Under the pieces are notes generated by a model. It had not been told where the DNA came from, searched no databases, and was given only the letters and a program-made list of their open reading frames with translations. A stretch of 64,000 bases of DNA from Amycolatopsis sp. NBRC 101858 (GTDB taxonomy: Bacteria > Actinomycetota > Actinomycetes > Mycobacteriales > Pseudonocardiaceae), in NCBI RefSeq assembly GCF_030269325.1, contig NZ_BSTD01000006.1, positions 310,001 to 374,000 of the forward strand, read 5' to 3'. This document shows, in pieces, positions 50,157 to 58,587 of this stretch. The stretch's first letter is position 1, and the number at the start of each line of letters is the position of its first letter. The position numbers were made by a program, and so were the translations under genes.

Positions 50157-51287
50157 ATGACCGACTTCATGTCCGATCAGCCCGCCGTCCAGTGCTTCCT
50201 GAGCTTCACGCACGAGGACGACGGATTTCTGAATTTCGTCACTCCGCTGAAATCGTCTCTCGAGAAGTTCTGCGCTTCGGCATACGGTCGCAAGATCAAG
50301 GTCTTCGTGGACCGCGAAAGCATCGGCTGGGGCGAGGACTGGCGGACCAGGATCCAGGACGGCATCAACGCCGCGATGGTGTTCATCCCAGTCATTTCGA
50401 TGAACTACTTCTACGAGAGCGGCTCCTGCCGTGAAGAGCTCACCGCGTTCTACGCCAAGGCCAACGAACTCGGCCTGACCCAGCTGATCCTGCCGTTGAT
50501 CATCCTGGGACGAGACCTCATCACCGAGCACAGTGACGACGCGAACATCCGCATCATCGAGAGACTGCAGTACATCGACATCGAAGATGCAGTACTCGCC
50601 GGAGCGGGGACCGCCGAATGGCGGAGGACCATGGCCGTAGTGGCCGGCAAGCTGATCAAGGCCATCGAATCGGCCGAGAGCAAGCTTGAGACACTACAGA
50701 CGCCCGAAGCGGCGTCCGTCGACACCCGCACACCGGACGAGGAAGCCCCCGGCCTCCAGGAATACGTCGAGCAACTCACCGAGATCGGCGCTCTGCTCGA
50801 GCAGCAGCTCGGCACCGTCACCATCTCACTGAACGATGTGACCGAAGAAATGCTGAAGGCGACGGCCGACATGGAGGGTCAGTCCAAAGAATTCATCAAA
50901 GAACGAGTAGCCCGGACAGCCGACACGATCAAACCGCTGTCAGTGAACATCCAGCAGATGGGTACCGATTTCGAGAACACGATTGCCGAGACCGACAACA
51001 TCATGCGCTCCTACATGGCGCTCATGAAATCGTACGGAAGCCCCGAAATGGTGGCCCAAGCAAGTAAAGAGTACGAGGAATTCGTAGAGTTGCTTGGCGA
51101 ACTGGAAAATGTGGAAGCGACGATCACCGTCTTCCTCGGCCAGATTCGCCCGCTCGAAGTGATCAATGCTCCCCTGCGCGCGGCGATCCGGCCGCTGCGC
51201 GTCGGCGCGCAGTCGATCCAGCTGGGCATCCGCACCCTTCGCGACCTCAAGGACCTCATGAAGGCGGAGACCGCCGCTAGTCGGTGA
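50157..51287 (+). CDS. TIR-domain / coiled-coil protein, likely acquired
   Basis: 376 residues. N-terminal TIR domain (CFLSFTHEDDGFLNFVTPLK, FVDRESIGWGEDW, SMNYFYESGSCREELTAFYA) with the probable NADase glutamate at Glu94, three residues after Cys91. From about 210 on it is a long helical coiled coil (TEIGALLEQQLGTVTISLND to the end). Codons use A/T third positions far more than neighbours, pointing to recent transfer. ATG 50157 begins right at the TIR domain. TIR proteins of bacteria often cleave NAD+ in phage defence; that role is inference. Confidence 0.82.
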   Translation: MTDFMSDQPAVQCFLSFTHEDDGFLNFVTPLKSSLEKFCASAYGRKIKVFVDRESIGWGEDWRTRIQDGINAAMVFIPVISMNYFYESGSCREELTAFYAKANELGLTQLILPLIILGRDLITEHSDDANIRIIERLQYIDIEDAVLAGAGTAEWRRTMAVVAGKLIKAIESAESKLETLQTPEAASVDTRTPDEEAPGLQEYVEQLTEIGALLEQQLGTVTISLNDVTEEMLKATADMEGQSKEFIKERVARTADTIKPLSVNIQQMGTDFENTIAETDNIMRSYMALMKSYGSPEMVAQASKEYEEFVELLGELENVEATITVFLGQIRPLEVINAPLRAAIRPLRVGAQSIQLGIRTLRDLKDLMKAETAASR

Positions 51288-51942
51288 GCGTCGCCAGCAA
51301 CGTGTGGGCCTCGGCGCGCAGGCCGTCCGTCGGCTCCGGCAGCCCCGCCAGGCGGACCACGCCATCCGCTCCCTCGCGCACGTGGGCTTCGACGTCCAGC
51401 TCCGGGTCGTCCCGGCGGATCACCGCGATGCTCTCCACCAGCCCGAACACCAGGCCGGTCCGGATTCCCACCGCTTCCGGTGCCACGCCGGACGCCGCCA
51501 CCAGCCGGCCGTACGCCGCCTTCAGGTCCGCGCGCTCGGCGCGGAAGCGGGCCAGGTTCGGGGACGCCACCTCCGGCAGGAGGTACAGCGCGCCCAGGTT
51601 GTGGCGGGCGCTGCCGAGGAGGCGGATGTCCGCGTACGCCAGCGCCCACAGCCGGACCGCCGCCGGGGACGGGCCCGCGACGAGCCGGGCCGCCAAGTCC
51701 AGGGACGGGCGGACCGTCTCGGCCAGCAGGGCCGCGAGGATGTCTTCCTTGGCCGGGAAGTGGTAATAGAGCGACGCCTGGCGCAGCCCCGCGCGCTCGG
51801 CGATCGCCCGGGTCGTCGTCGCCGCGTAGCCGGCTCCGGTGAACAGCTCGCCCGCCGCGTCGAGCACGGCCTGGCGCGCGTCCGGGCGGTTCGCCGCCGC
51901 GCCGCTCGCCCTGGGCCTGCCGACCCCCGCCCCTTTGACCAC
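51277..51942 (-). CDS. TetR family regulator of the guanidine/urea operon
   Basis: 221 residues. HTH: GELFTGAGYAATTTRAIAER, AGLRQASLYYHFPAKEDIL (about 25-60), with a helical ligand domain. GTG 51942 is chosen; a longer start at 51981 is open. Divergent from the permease gene, so probably its repressor, with guanidine, a carboxylated intermediate or a nitrogen signal as candidate ligands. The 3' end overlaps the converging TIR gene by 11 bases. Confidence 0.87.
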   Translation of the reverse strand: MVKGAGVGRPRASGAAANRPDARQAVLDAAGELFTGAGYAATTTRAIAERAGLRQASLYYHFPAKEDILAALLAETVRPSLDLAARLVAGPSPAAVRLWALAYADIRLLGSARHNLGALYLLPEVASPNLARFRAERADLKAAYGRLVAASGVAPEAVGIRTGLVFGLVESIAVIRRDDPELDVEAHVREGADGVVRLAGLPEPTDGLRAEAHTLLATLTD

Positions 51943-52010
51943 GCCGTGATCTTGCCAGGTCCGCGCCACGAGCACCCGCACCGAGGTGCGGTTACACCCG
52001 CATGTCGCCG

Positions 52011-52050
52011 TTGACGCGCCGTCGGCGTAGCCGTTAACGAGCTTCTAACG
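52011..52050. promoter_or_regulatory. Divergent promoter region with CGTTA/TAACG dyad
   Basis: CGTTA (52032-52036) and TAACG (52046-52050) form an inverted repeat with a 9-base spacer. TTGACG (52011-52016) is a candidate -35 whose -10 would fall inside the dyad. The position between the TetR gene and its likely target supports an operator. The permease ATG has an AAGGAGC site. Confidence 0.42.
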
Positions 52051-52116
52051 CGCCGGAGATCGACGAGCCGTGCCCGGGACCTAATTTCTGTCAAGCGATC
52101 GAAACAAGGAGCCCGC

Positions 52117-53601
52117 ATGACACCACCCGACGACCTCGCTGCCTTCGGCTACCGCCAGGAACTCCGCCGGTCGCTGGGCAGGTTTTCCGCCTTCGCCGCC
52201 GGCTTTTCGTTCGTCTCGATCCTCACGACGGTCTTCCAGCTCTTCGGCTTCGGCTACACCTTCGGCGGCCCGCTCTTCTTCTGGACGTGGCCGGTCGTGC
52301 TCGCCGGCCAGCTGCTCGTGGCCCTGACCTTCGCCGAGCTCGCCGCGCGCTTCCCGCTCGCCGGATCCGTGTACCAGTGGGCGAAACAGCTCGCCAAGGG
52401 CTTCCTCGGCTGGCTCGCCGGCTGGATGATGCTGCTCGGCTGCGTCGTCGCGCTCGCCGCCGCGGCCATCGCGCTGCAGGTCGTGCTGCCGTCGGTGTGG
52501 AGCGGCTTCCAGCTCGTCGGCGGCGACCCCGCGGTGACGTCGCCGTCGGGCGCGGCCAACGCCGTCCTGCTCGGCACCGCGCTGCTCGTCTTCACCACCG
52601 CCGTCAACGCCGGCGGCGTGCGGCTGATCGCGCGGATCAACGACGTCGGCGTCGCGGCCGAGCTGCTCGGTGTCGTCGTGCTGGTGCTCGGCCTCGGCCT
52701 GTTCGCGGTCCGCGGGCCGCAGGTGGTGCTGCACGACGCTCCCGGCACGAGCGCCGGGATCGGCGGCGTGCTCGCCTCCGCGCTCATGGCCGCCTACGTC
52801 CTCTACGGCTTCGACACCGCTGCGTCGGTCGCGGAGGAGACGAAGAACGCGCGAAGGGCGGCTCCCCGCGCGGTGCTGCGAGCGGTCCTCGTGTCCGGGA
52901 TCGGCGGGCTGGCCGTGGTGGTCACCGCGCTGATGGCCGCACCGAGCCTCACCGACGGGCAGCTCGCCGGCCGCGGCCTGCCGTACGTGATCACCGCCGT
53001 CTTCGGCGACACCCTCGGCCGGGTCTTCCTCGCCGACGTCGCGATCGCCGTGGTCGTCTGCACGCTGACGATCCAGACCGGCACCGTCCGGCTGATCTAC
53101 GCGATGGCCCGCGACGGCGCGCTCCCCGCGTCGACCCGACTTTCGTCGGTGAGTTCGCGCACGGGCACGCCGGTCGCGCCCGCGCTGGTGTCCGGCGGGT
53201 TCGCGATCGGGCTGCTGCTGCTCAACTTCGGCAACCCGACGCTGTTCAGCACGATCACCGGGACGTCGGTGGTGGTCGTCTACCTGGCGTATCTGCTGGT
53301 CACCGGCCCCTTGCTGGTGCACCGGCTGCGGGGGCGCTTCCCCGCCGAGCCCGGGCGGTTCTCCCTCGGCCGCTGGGGTGTCCCGGTGAACGGGGCGGCC
53401 GTTTTCTACGGCATCGCCATGATCGTGAACATCGCCTGGCCGCGCCCGGAGATCTACGACGTGACCGGTTCGGGCGTCCCGTGGATGCTCTTGTTCCCGA
53501 TAGAGTTCGTCGGCGGCGCAGTGGTGATCGGCTGGCTCTGCCGGCCGCGCCCGCGTCCCGCTCCCGCCCTCGAACCCGCGCTTGAGAGAGGACGTCCATG
53601 A
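52117..53601 (+). CDS. APC-family permease for guanidine or urea-type compounds
   Basis: 494-residue amino acid/polyamine/organocation transporter with about 12 helices. Family motifs: FSFVSILTTVFQLFGFGYTF, FPLAGSVYQWAKQLAKGFLG, YGFDTAASVAEETKNARRAA. It heads an operon with DUF1989 subunits and a urea-carboxylase-type enzyme, so it probably imports their substrate. The C-terminus is Pro/Arg-rich. The stop overlaps the next ATG by four bases (ATGA), a pattern kept through the operon. Confidence 0.88.
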   Translation: MTPPDDLAAFGYRQELRRSLGRFSAFAAGFSFVSILTTVFQLFGFGYTFGGPLFFWTWPVVLAGQLLVALTFAELAARFPLAGSVYQWAKQLAKGFLGWLAGWMMLLGCVVALAAAAIALQVVLPSVWSGFQLVGGDPAVTSPSGAANAVLLGTALLVFTTAVNAGGVRLIARINDVGVAAELLGVVVLVLGLGLFAVRGPQVVLHDAPGTSAGIGGVLASALMAAYVLYGFDTAASVAEETKNARRAAPRAVLRAVLVSGIGGLAVVVTALMAAPSLTDGQLAGRGLPYVITAVFGDTLGRVFLADVAIAVVVCTLTIQTGTVRLIYAMARDGALPASTRLSSVSSRTGTPVAPALVSGGFAIGLLLLNFGNPTLFSTITGTSVVVVYLAYLLVTGPLLVHRLRGRFPAEPGRFSLGRWGVPVNGAAVFYGIAMIVNIAWPRPEIYDVTGSGVPWMLLFPIEFVGGAVVIGWLCRPRPRPAPALEPALERGRP

Positions 53602-54431
53602 GCACGACCGCCACCCCGTACGGCGCCCGCGACCACGCCCGCGCCCAGGCCGGCACCGTGGTCGAAACGATGCCGTCGATCCCGGCGAGCACGTGGCCGG
53701 CGCCGCCGCCCGAAGTCGCACCCGAGGCGCTGACCTGGGCCGAGACGGTGGCCGGGGGCGGCTACACGCACAAGGTGCTCGCCCGGGGCACGCGGCTGCG
53801 GCTGACCGACGTCGACGGCGACGCCTGCGCGCACCTGCTGCTGTTCAACGCCGAGGGGCCGTGGGAACGGCTGAACGTCGCGGACACGGTGAAGGTGCAG
53901 TGGAACGCCTACCTCGGCGCGAAGGTGGCGCTGCTGTCGGACCAGGCGCGGGTGCTCGCGACGATCGTCGCGGACTCGAGCGGGCGGCACGACGCCCTGT
54001 GCGGGACGTCCACTGTGGACGACAACACCGAGCGCTACGGCGACGGCGCCCCGCAGGGCCCCTCCCCCGCCGGGCTGGCGCTGTTCACCTTGGCGGCGGC
54101 CAAGAACGGCCTCGGGCCGCGGGACCTGCCGCCGAGCCTGTCGTTCTTCCAGGGCGTGCGCGTCCGGCCGGACGGCGGCCTGGACTTCACCGGGTCCGCC
54201 GGCGCGGGCCGGGCCGTCGAGCTCCGGATCGAAATCCCGGCGATCGTGCTGATCGCCAACGTGGCGCACCCGGTCGACCCGCGCCCGGACTACACCGTGA
54301 CGAACCTCGAAGTGCTCGCTTGGCGCGACCGGCCGTCCACTCCCGACAGTCCGGAGTGGACGCATTCGCCGGAGGCGCAGCGGGCCTTCGAGAACACCGC
54401 CGACTACCTGACCGCCCGGGGGATCGCATGA
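53598..54431 (+). CDS. cgdA: Urea carboxylase-associated protein 2 / carboxyguanidine deiminase subunit (DUF1989)
   Basis: 277 residues of DUF1989. Seen: YTHKVLARGTRLRLTDVDGD, ACAHLLLFNAEGPWERLNVA, VADSSGRHDALCG and PSLSFFQGVRV. Long called urea carboxylase-associated protein 2; such pairs are now known as carboxyguanidine deiminase subunits that turn carboxyguanidine into allophanate. The Cys/His motifs GRHD and CG are probable metal or catalytic residues. Coupled on both sides. A/B labelling is by order and may be swapped. Confidence 0.87.
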   Translation: MSTTATPYGARDHARAQAGTVVETMPSIPASTWPAPPPEVAPEALTWAETVAGGGYTHKVLARGTRLRLTDVDGDACAHLLLFNAEGPWERLNVADTVKVQWNAYLGAKVALLSDQARVLATIVADSSGRHDALCGTSTVDDNTERYGDGAPQGPSPAGLALFTLAAAKNGLGPRDLPPSLSFFQGVRVRPDGGLDFTGSAGAGRAVELRIEIPAIVLIANVAHPVDPRPDYTVTNLEVLAWRDRPSTPDSPEWTHSPEAQRAFENTADYLTARGIA

Positions 54432-55063
54432 GCACGGCGTACCAGTCCCAGCTGGAGCTGACGTTCGACGTCGCCGCGCGCGCCCCGTTCTCGACCGTGC
54501 TGAAGCGCGGCAGCGAGCTGGCGATCATCGACCTCGGCGGCAACCAGGCCGTCGACTTCCTCTGCTACGACGCGAACGACACGGCGAAGCGCTACAGCGC
54601 GGCGGCGACGATCGCCGCGCAGCGCAACATCTTCCTCACCACGGGCAGCGTCCTGCGCACCCAGGAGGGCGCGCCGCTGCTGACGGTCGTCGCCGACACG
54701 TGCGGGCGCCACGACACGCTCGGCGGCGCGTGCAGCAAGGAGTCCAACAGCCTCCGCTACGGCCAGCACACCCGCTTCCAGCACGCCTGCGTCGAGAACT
54801 TCCTCAGCGAGGGCGCGAAGTGGGGCCTCGGCAAGCGCGACCTGGTCAGCAACGTCAACTGGTACATGAACGTGCCGGTCGAAGAGGACGGCACCCTCGG
54901 CATCGTCGACGGGATCTCCGCACCGGGGCTGGAAGTCCGGCTGCGCGCCGAGACCGACGTCCTCGTGCTCGTGTCGAACTGCCCGCAGATCAACAACCCC
55001 TGCAACGGGTTCGACCCGACGCCCGTCCGCATGGTCGTCACGGCCCCCGGAGGCGGCGAGTGA
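54428..55063 (+). CDS. cgdB: Urea carboxylase-associated protein 1 / carboxyguanidine deiminase subunit (DUF1989)
   Basis: 211 residues, paralogue of the preceding protein. Features: FDVAARAPFSTVLKRGSELA, LGGNQAVDFLCYDANDTAKR, VADTCGRHDTLGGACSKESN and NVNWYMNVPVEEDG, ending NPCNGFDPTPVRM. The GRHD and CN motifs are conserved across DUF1989. It probably forms a heteromer with the other subunit. ATG overlaps the previous stop; its own stop overlaps the carboxylase GTG. Confidence 0.88.
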   Translation: MSTAYQSQLELTFDVAARAPFSTVLKRGSELAIIDLGGNQAVDFLCYDANDTAKRYSAAATIAAQRNIFLTTGSVLRTQEGAPLLTVVADTCGRHDTLGGACSKESNSLRYGQHTRFQHACVENFLSEGAKWGLGKRDLVSNVNWYMNVPVEEDGTLGIVDGISAPGLEVRLRAETDVLVLVSNCPQINNPCNGFDPTPVRMVVTAPGGGE

Positions 55064-58000
55064 GGCTGCTCGTCGCCAACCGCGGCGAGATCGCGGTCCG
55101 GATCCTGTGCACCGCCCGGGAGCTGGGCCTCGAGACCGTCGCCGTGTACTCCGACGCCGACCGCCTCGCCCCGCACGTGCGGCTCGCCGACCGGGCCGTG
55201 CGGCTCGGCCCGGCACCCGCCGCCGAAAGCTACCTGCGAGCCGGCGCGATCGTCGAGGCCGCGCTCGAAACCAGCTGCGACGCGGTCCACCCCGGCTACG
55301 GGTTCCTGTCCGAGGACACGGCGTTCGCGCGGGCGTGCGAGGACGCCGGGCTCGCGTTCGCCGGGCCGTCACCCGAACACCTGGAAGTGTTCGGCAGCAA
55401 GCACACCGCGCGCGAGGCGGCGATCGCCGCGGGCGTGCCGCTGCTCGCCGGCACCGGCCTGCTGTCCGATGTGGACGAGGCGGTGGCCCGCGCCGCGGAA
55501 GTCGGTTACCCGGTGATGCTCAAGGCGACCGGGGGCGGCGGCGGGATCGGCATGCGTGCGTGCGCGACGCCCGAAGAGCTGCGCGACGCCTGGGAGACCG
55601 TGCGGAGCATCGCGGCCAAGAGCTTCGCGAACTCCGGCGTCTTCCTGGAGCGGCTGGTGCGCCGCGCCCGCCACGTCGAGGTCCAGGTGTTCGGCGACGG
55701 CCTCGGCGAGGTCCTGGCCCTGGGCACCCGCGACTGCTCCCTGCAGCGTCGCAACCAGAAGGTCGTCGAGGAGTGCCCGGCGCCGGACCTGCCGGACGCG
55801 GTCCGCAAGCAGCTGGTCGAGTCCGCCGTCGCGCTCTGCTCGTCGGTGCGGTACCGCTCGGCGGGCACGGTCGAGTACGTCTACGACCCCGAACGCGAAG
55901 AAGCCGCGTTCCTCGAGGTCAACACGCGGCTGCAGGTCGAGCACCCGGTCACCGAGGCCGTCTACGGCGTCGACCTGGTCGCCTGGATGCTGCGGCTCGC
56001 GCAGGGCGACCGCGCGATGTTCCGCGCGGTGCCGGTCGCGCGCGGGCACGCCGTGGAAGCGCGGGTCTACGCCGAAGACCCCGCTGCCGGGCACCGGCCG
56101 AGCGCGGGGCTCGTCACGCACGTGACGCTGCCCCCGGACGCGCGCGTGGACACCTGGGTCGAACCGGGCACGACCGTCACCACGCACTACGACCCGTTGC
56201 TGGCCAAGGTGATCTGCACCGGCACCGACCGCGCCGACGCACTGGGCCACCTGCGGGAAGCGCTCGCCGTGACCCGGGTCGACGGCGTGCGCACCAACCT
56301 CGGGCAGCTGCGCGCGGCGGCCGCCGACGCGGCGTTCGGCGCGGCCGTCCACGACACGTCCACTTTGGACGGCGTCGAGGACGGCGAGCCCCGCGTCGAC
56401 GTCGTGCGCGGCGGGACGATGACGACCGTGCAGGACTGGCCGGGCCGCACCGGCTTCTGGCACGTCGGGGTGCCGCCGAGCGGGCCGATGGACGACCGCT
56501 CGCTGCGGCTGGGCAACCTCGCCCTCGGCAACCCCGAAGGCGCACCCGGCTTGGAGTGCACTGTGGACGGCGTGACGCTGCGGTTCTCCCACGCCACGCA
56601 GGTGTGCGTCACCGGTGCGCCCACGACCGTCCTCGTCGGGGGCACCGAGGTTCCCTTGTGGACACCGGTCGACGTACCCGCCGGCTCGACGCTCGACGTG
56701 CGCGCGTGCACGGCCGGGTTGCGCAGCTACGTGCTCGTCCGCGGCGGGATCGACGTCCCGGCGTTCCTCGGCAGCGCGGCGACGTTCACCCTGGGCCGGT
56801 TCGGCGGGCACGGCGGCCGCGCGCTGGCCGCGGGCGACGTCCTGCGCACCGGGCCCGCCCCCGCGGACTCGGTCGTCGGCCCGGTGACCGATCGTCCGGG
56901 CTTCGGGTCGCACTGGACGATCGGAACGCTCGAAGGACCCCACGCGGCACCGGAGTTCTTCACCCCCGGGGACGTCGACACGTTCTACGCCACCGACTGG
57001 CAGGTGCACTTCAACTCCGCCCGCACCGGCGTCCGCCTCGTCGGGCCGCGGCCGCAGTGGACCCGGGCGGACGGCGGCGAGGCGGGCCTGCACCCGTCGA
57101 ACATCCACGACACGCCGTACGCGATCGGCGCCGTCGACTACACCGGTGACCTGCCGATCCTGCTCGGCCCGGACGGGCCCAGCCTGGGCGGGTTCGTGTG
57201 CCCGGCGACGGTCGCCACCGGCGAACGGTGGAAGCTCGGGCAGCTGCGCCCGGGCGACACCGTGCGGTTCGTGCCGATCGACGCCGACCACGCGGCGGTG
57301 CTACGGCAGCGGCCGGCCACCGCCGTGGCGCCGACCAGGACCGCCCGGCACGACGGCGGTGTCCTCGGGCGACTGTCCTCTTCGGACGATGAACCGTCGG
57401 TCACCTACCGCCGCAGCGGGGACGACAACCTGCTCGTCGAGTACGGCGAGATGAAGCTCGACCTGGCCCTGCGGATGCGGGTGCACGCGCTCGGGGAACG
57501 GCTCGCGGCCGAGGGCGTGCCGGGGATCGTCGACCTGACCCCGGGCATCCGGTCGCTGCAGGTGCACGTCGACCCCGACGCGCTGCCGGTCGGCAAAGCG
57601 CTCGGGCTGGTGCGGGAGCTGGAACGCGACCTGCCGCCGACGCACGCCCTCGAGGTGCCGAGCCGCAGCGTCCGGCTGCCGCTGTCGTGGGACGACCCGG
57701 CCACGCGCGAGGCGATCGAGCGGTACATGACCGGGGTGCGCGACGACGCGCCGTGGTGCCCGTGGAACATCGAGTTCATCCGGCGGGTGAACGGACTGTC
57801 CAGTGTGGACGACGTCTACCGCACGGTGTTCGACGCGGAGTACCTGGTGCTCGGCCTCGGCGACGTCTACCTGGGCGCGCCGGTGGCGACGCCGCTGGAC
57901 CCGCGCCACCGGCTGGTGACGACGAAGTACAACCCGGCGCGGACGTGGACCGCGGAGAACTCCGTCGGCATCGGCGGCGCCTACCTCTGCATCTACGGCA

Positions 58001-58587
58001 TGGAGGGGCCGGGCGGCTACCAGTTCGTCGGCCGGACCGTGCAGGTGTGGAACAGCTGGCACGGCGGGGAGCAGCCGTGGTGCCTGCGGTTCTTCGACCG
58101 GATCTCCTGGTACCCGGTGTCCGCGGACAAGCTCCTCGACCTGCGGGCGCAGAGCGCGTCCGGGCAGCTGGCGCTCGACACCACCGACGGCACCTTCAAG
58201 CTGGCCGAGTACCAGCGGTTCCTGGCCGACAACGCGGACGGCATCGCCGGGTTCCGGGCGACGCAGGCGGCGGCGTTCGAGGCGGAACGGCGGGCGTGGG
58301 CGGCGGCGGGCGAGTTCGACCCGAAGCCGGAACCGGTGACGCGGCCGCCGAAGCGGGTCGAAGCGCCGCCGGGTGGCCACGTCGTCGAGGCGCCGTTCGC
58401 GGCGACGGTGTGGCGGGTGGACGTCGCGGCGGGCGAGCGCGTCGAGGACGCGCAGTCGCTGGTGACGCTGGAAGCGATGAAGACGGAGGCGCGGATCCCC
58501 GCGCCGGCCGGCGGTGAGGTGGTCGAAGTGCTCGTGTCCCCCGGTGACCAGGTCGCTCCCGGAACTCCGTTGGTGGTGCTGGGATGA
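55060..58587 (+). CDS. Biotin-dependent guanidine/urea carboxylase
   Basis: 1175 residues. Biotin carboxylase (1-440; ANRGEIAVRIL, KATGGGGGIGMR, FLEVNTRLQVEHPVTE), an AHS2-type carboxyltransferase half (450-755; MTTVQDWPGRTGFWHVG), an AHS1/KipI-like half (775-1060; VGIGGAYLCIYGMEGPGGYQ), and BCCP with biotinyl Lys1141 in LEAMKTEA. It carboxylates its substrate with ATP and bicarbonate. DUF1989 partners mark such enzymes as guanidine carboxylases rather than true urea carboxylases; which one is correct depends on active-site residues that need an alignment. Confidence 0.88.
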   Translation: MRLLVANRGEIAVRILCTARELGLETVAVYSDADRLAPHVRLADRAVRLGPAPAAESYLRAGAIVEAALETSCDAVHPGYGFLSEDTAFARACEDAGLAFAGPSPEHLEVFGSKHTAREAAIAAGVPLLAGTGLLSDVDEAVARAAEVGYPVMLKATGGGGGIGMRACATPEELRDAWETVRSIAAKSFANSGVFLERLVRRARHVEVQVFGDGLGEVLALGTRDCSLQRRNQKVVEECPAPDLPDAVRKQLVESAVALCSSVRYRSAGTVEYVYDPEREEAAFLEVNTRLQVEHPVTEAVYGVDLVAWMLRLAQGDRAMFRAVPVARGHAVEARVYAEDPAAGHRPSAGLVTHVTLPPDARVDTWVEPGTTVTTHYDPLLAKVICTGTDRADALGHLREALAVTRVDGVRTNLGQLRAAAADAAFGAAVHDTSTLDGVEDGEPRVDVVRGGTMTTVQDWPGRTGFWHVGVPPSGPMDDRSLRLGNLALGNPEGAPGLECTVDGVTLRFSHATQVCVTGAPTTVLVGGTEVPLWTPVDVPAGSTLDVRACTAGLRSYVLVRGGIDVPAFLGSAATFTLGRFGGHGGRALAAGDVLRTGPAPADSVVGPVTDRPGFGSHWTIGTLEGPHAAPEFFTPGDVDTFYATDWQVHFNSARTGVRLVGPRPQWTRADGGEAGLHPSNIHDTPYAIGAVDYTGDLPILLGPDGPSLGGFVCPATVATGERWKLGQLRPGDTVRFVPIDADHAAVLRQRPATAVAPTRTARHDGGVLGRLSSSDDEPSVTYRRSGDDNLLVEYGEMKLDLALRMRVHALGERLAAEGVPGIVDLTPGIRSLQVHVDPDALPVGKALGLVRELERDLPPTHALEVPSRSVRLPLSWDDPATREAIERYMTGVRDDAPWCPWNIEFIRRVNGLSSVDDVYRTVFDAEYLVLGLGDVYLGAPVATPLDPRHRLVTTKYNPARTWTAENSVGIGGAYLCIYGMEGPGGYQFVGRTVQVWNSWHGGEQPWCLRFFDRISWYPVSADKLLDLRAQSASGQLALDTTDGTFKLAEYQRFLADNADGIAGFRATQAAAFEAERRAWAAAGEFDPKPEPVTRPPKRVEAPPGGHVVEAPFAATVWRVDVAAGERVEDAQSLVTLEAMKTEARIPAPAGGEVVEVLVSPGDQVAPGTPLVVLG

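Noticed and set aside
51943..52116. Guanidine (ykkC-type) riboswitch before the guanidine operon
   Set aside because: GCCCGGGA appears near the end but the conserved CUAGGGUUC and ACGR elements are missing; a TetR gene and dyad explain control better.
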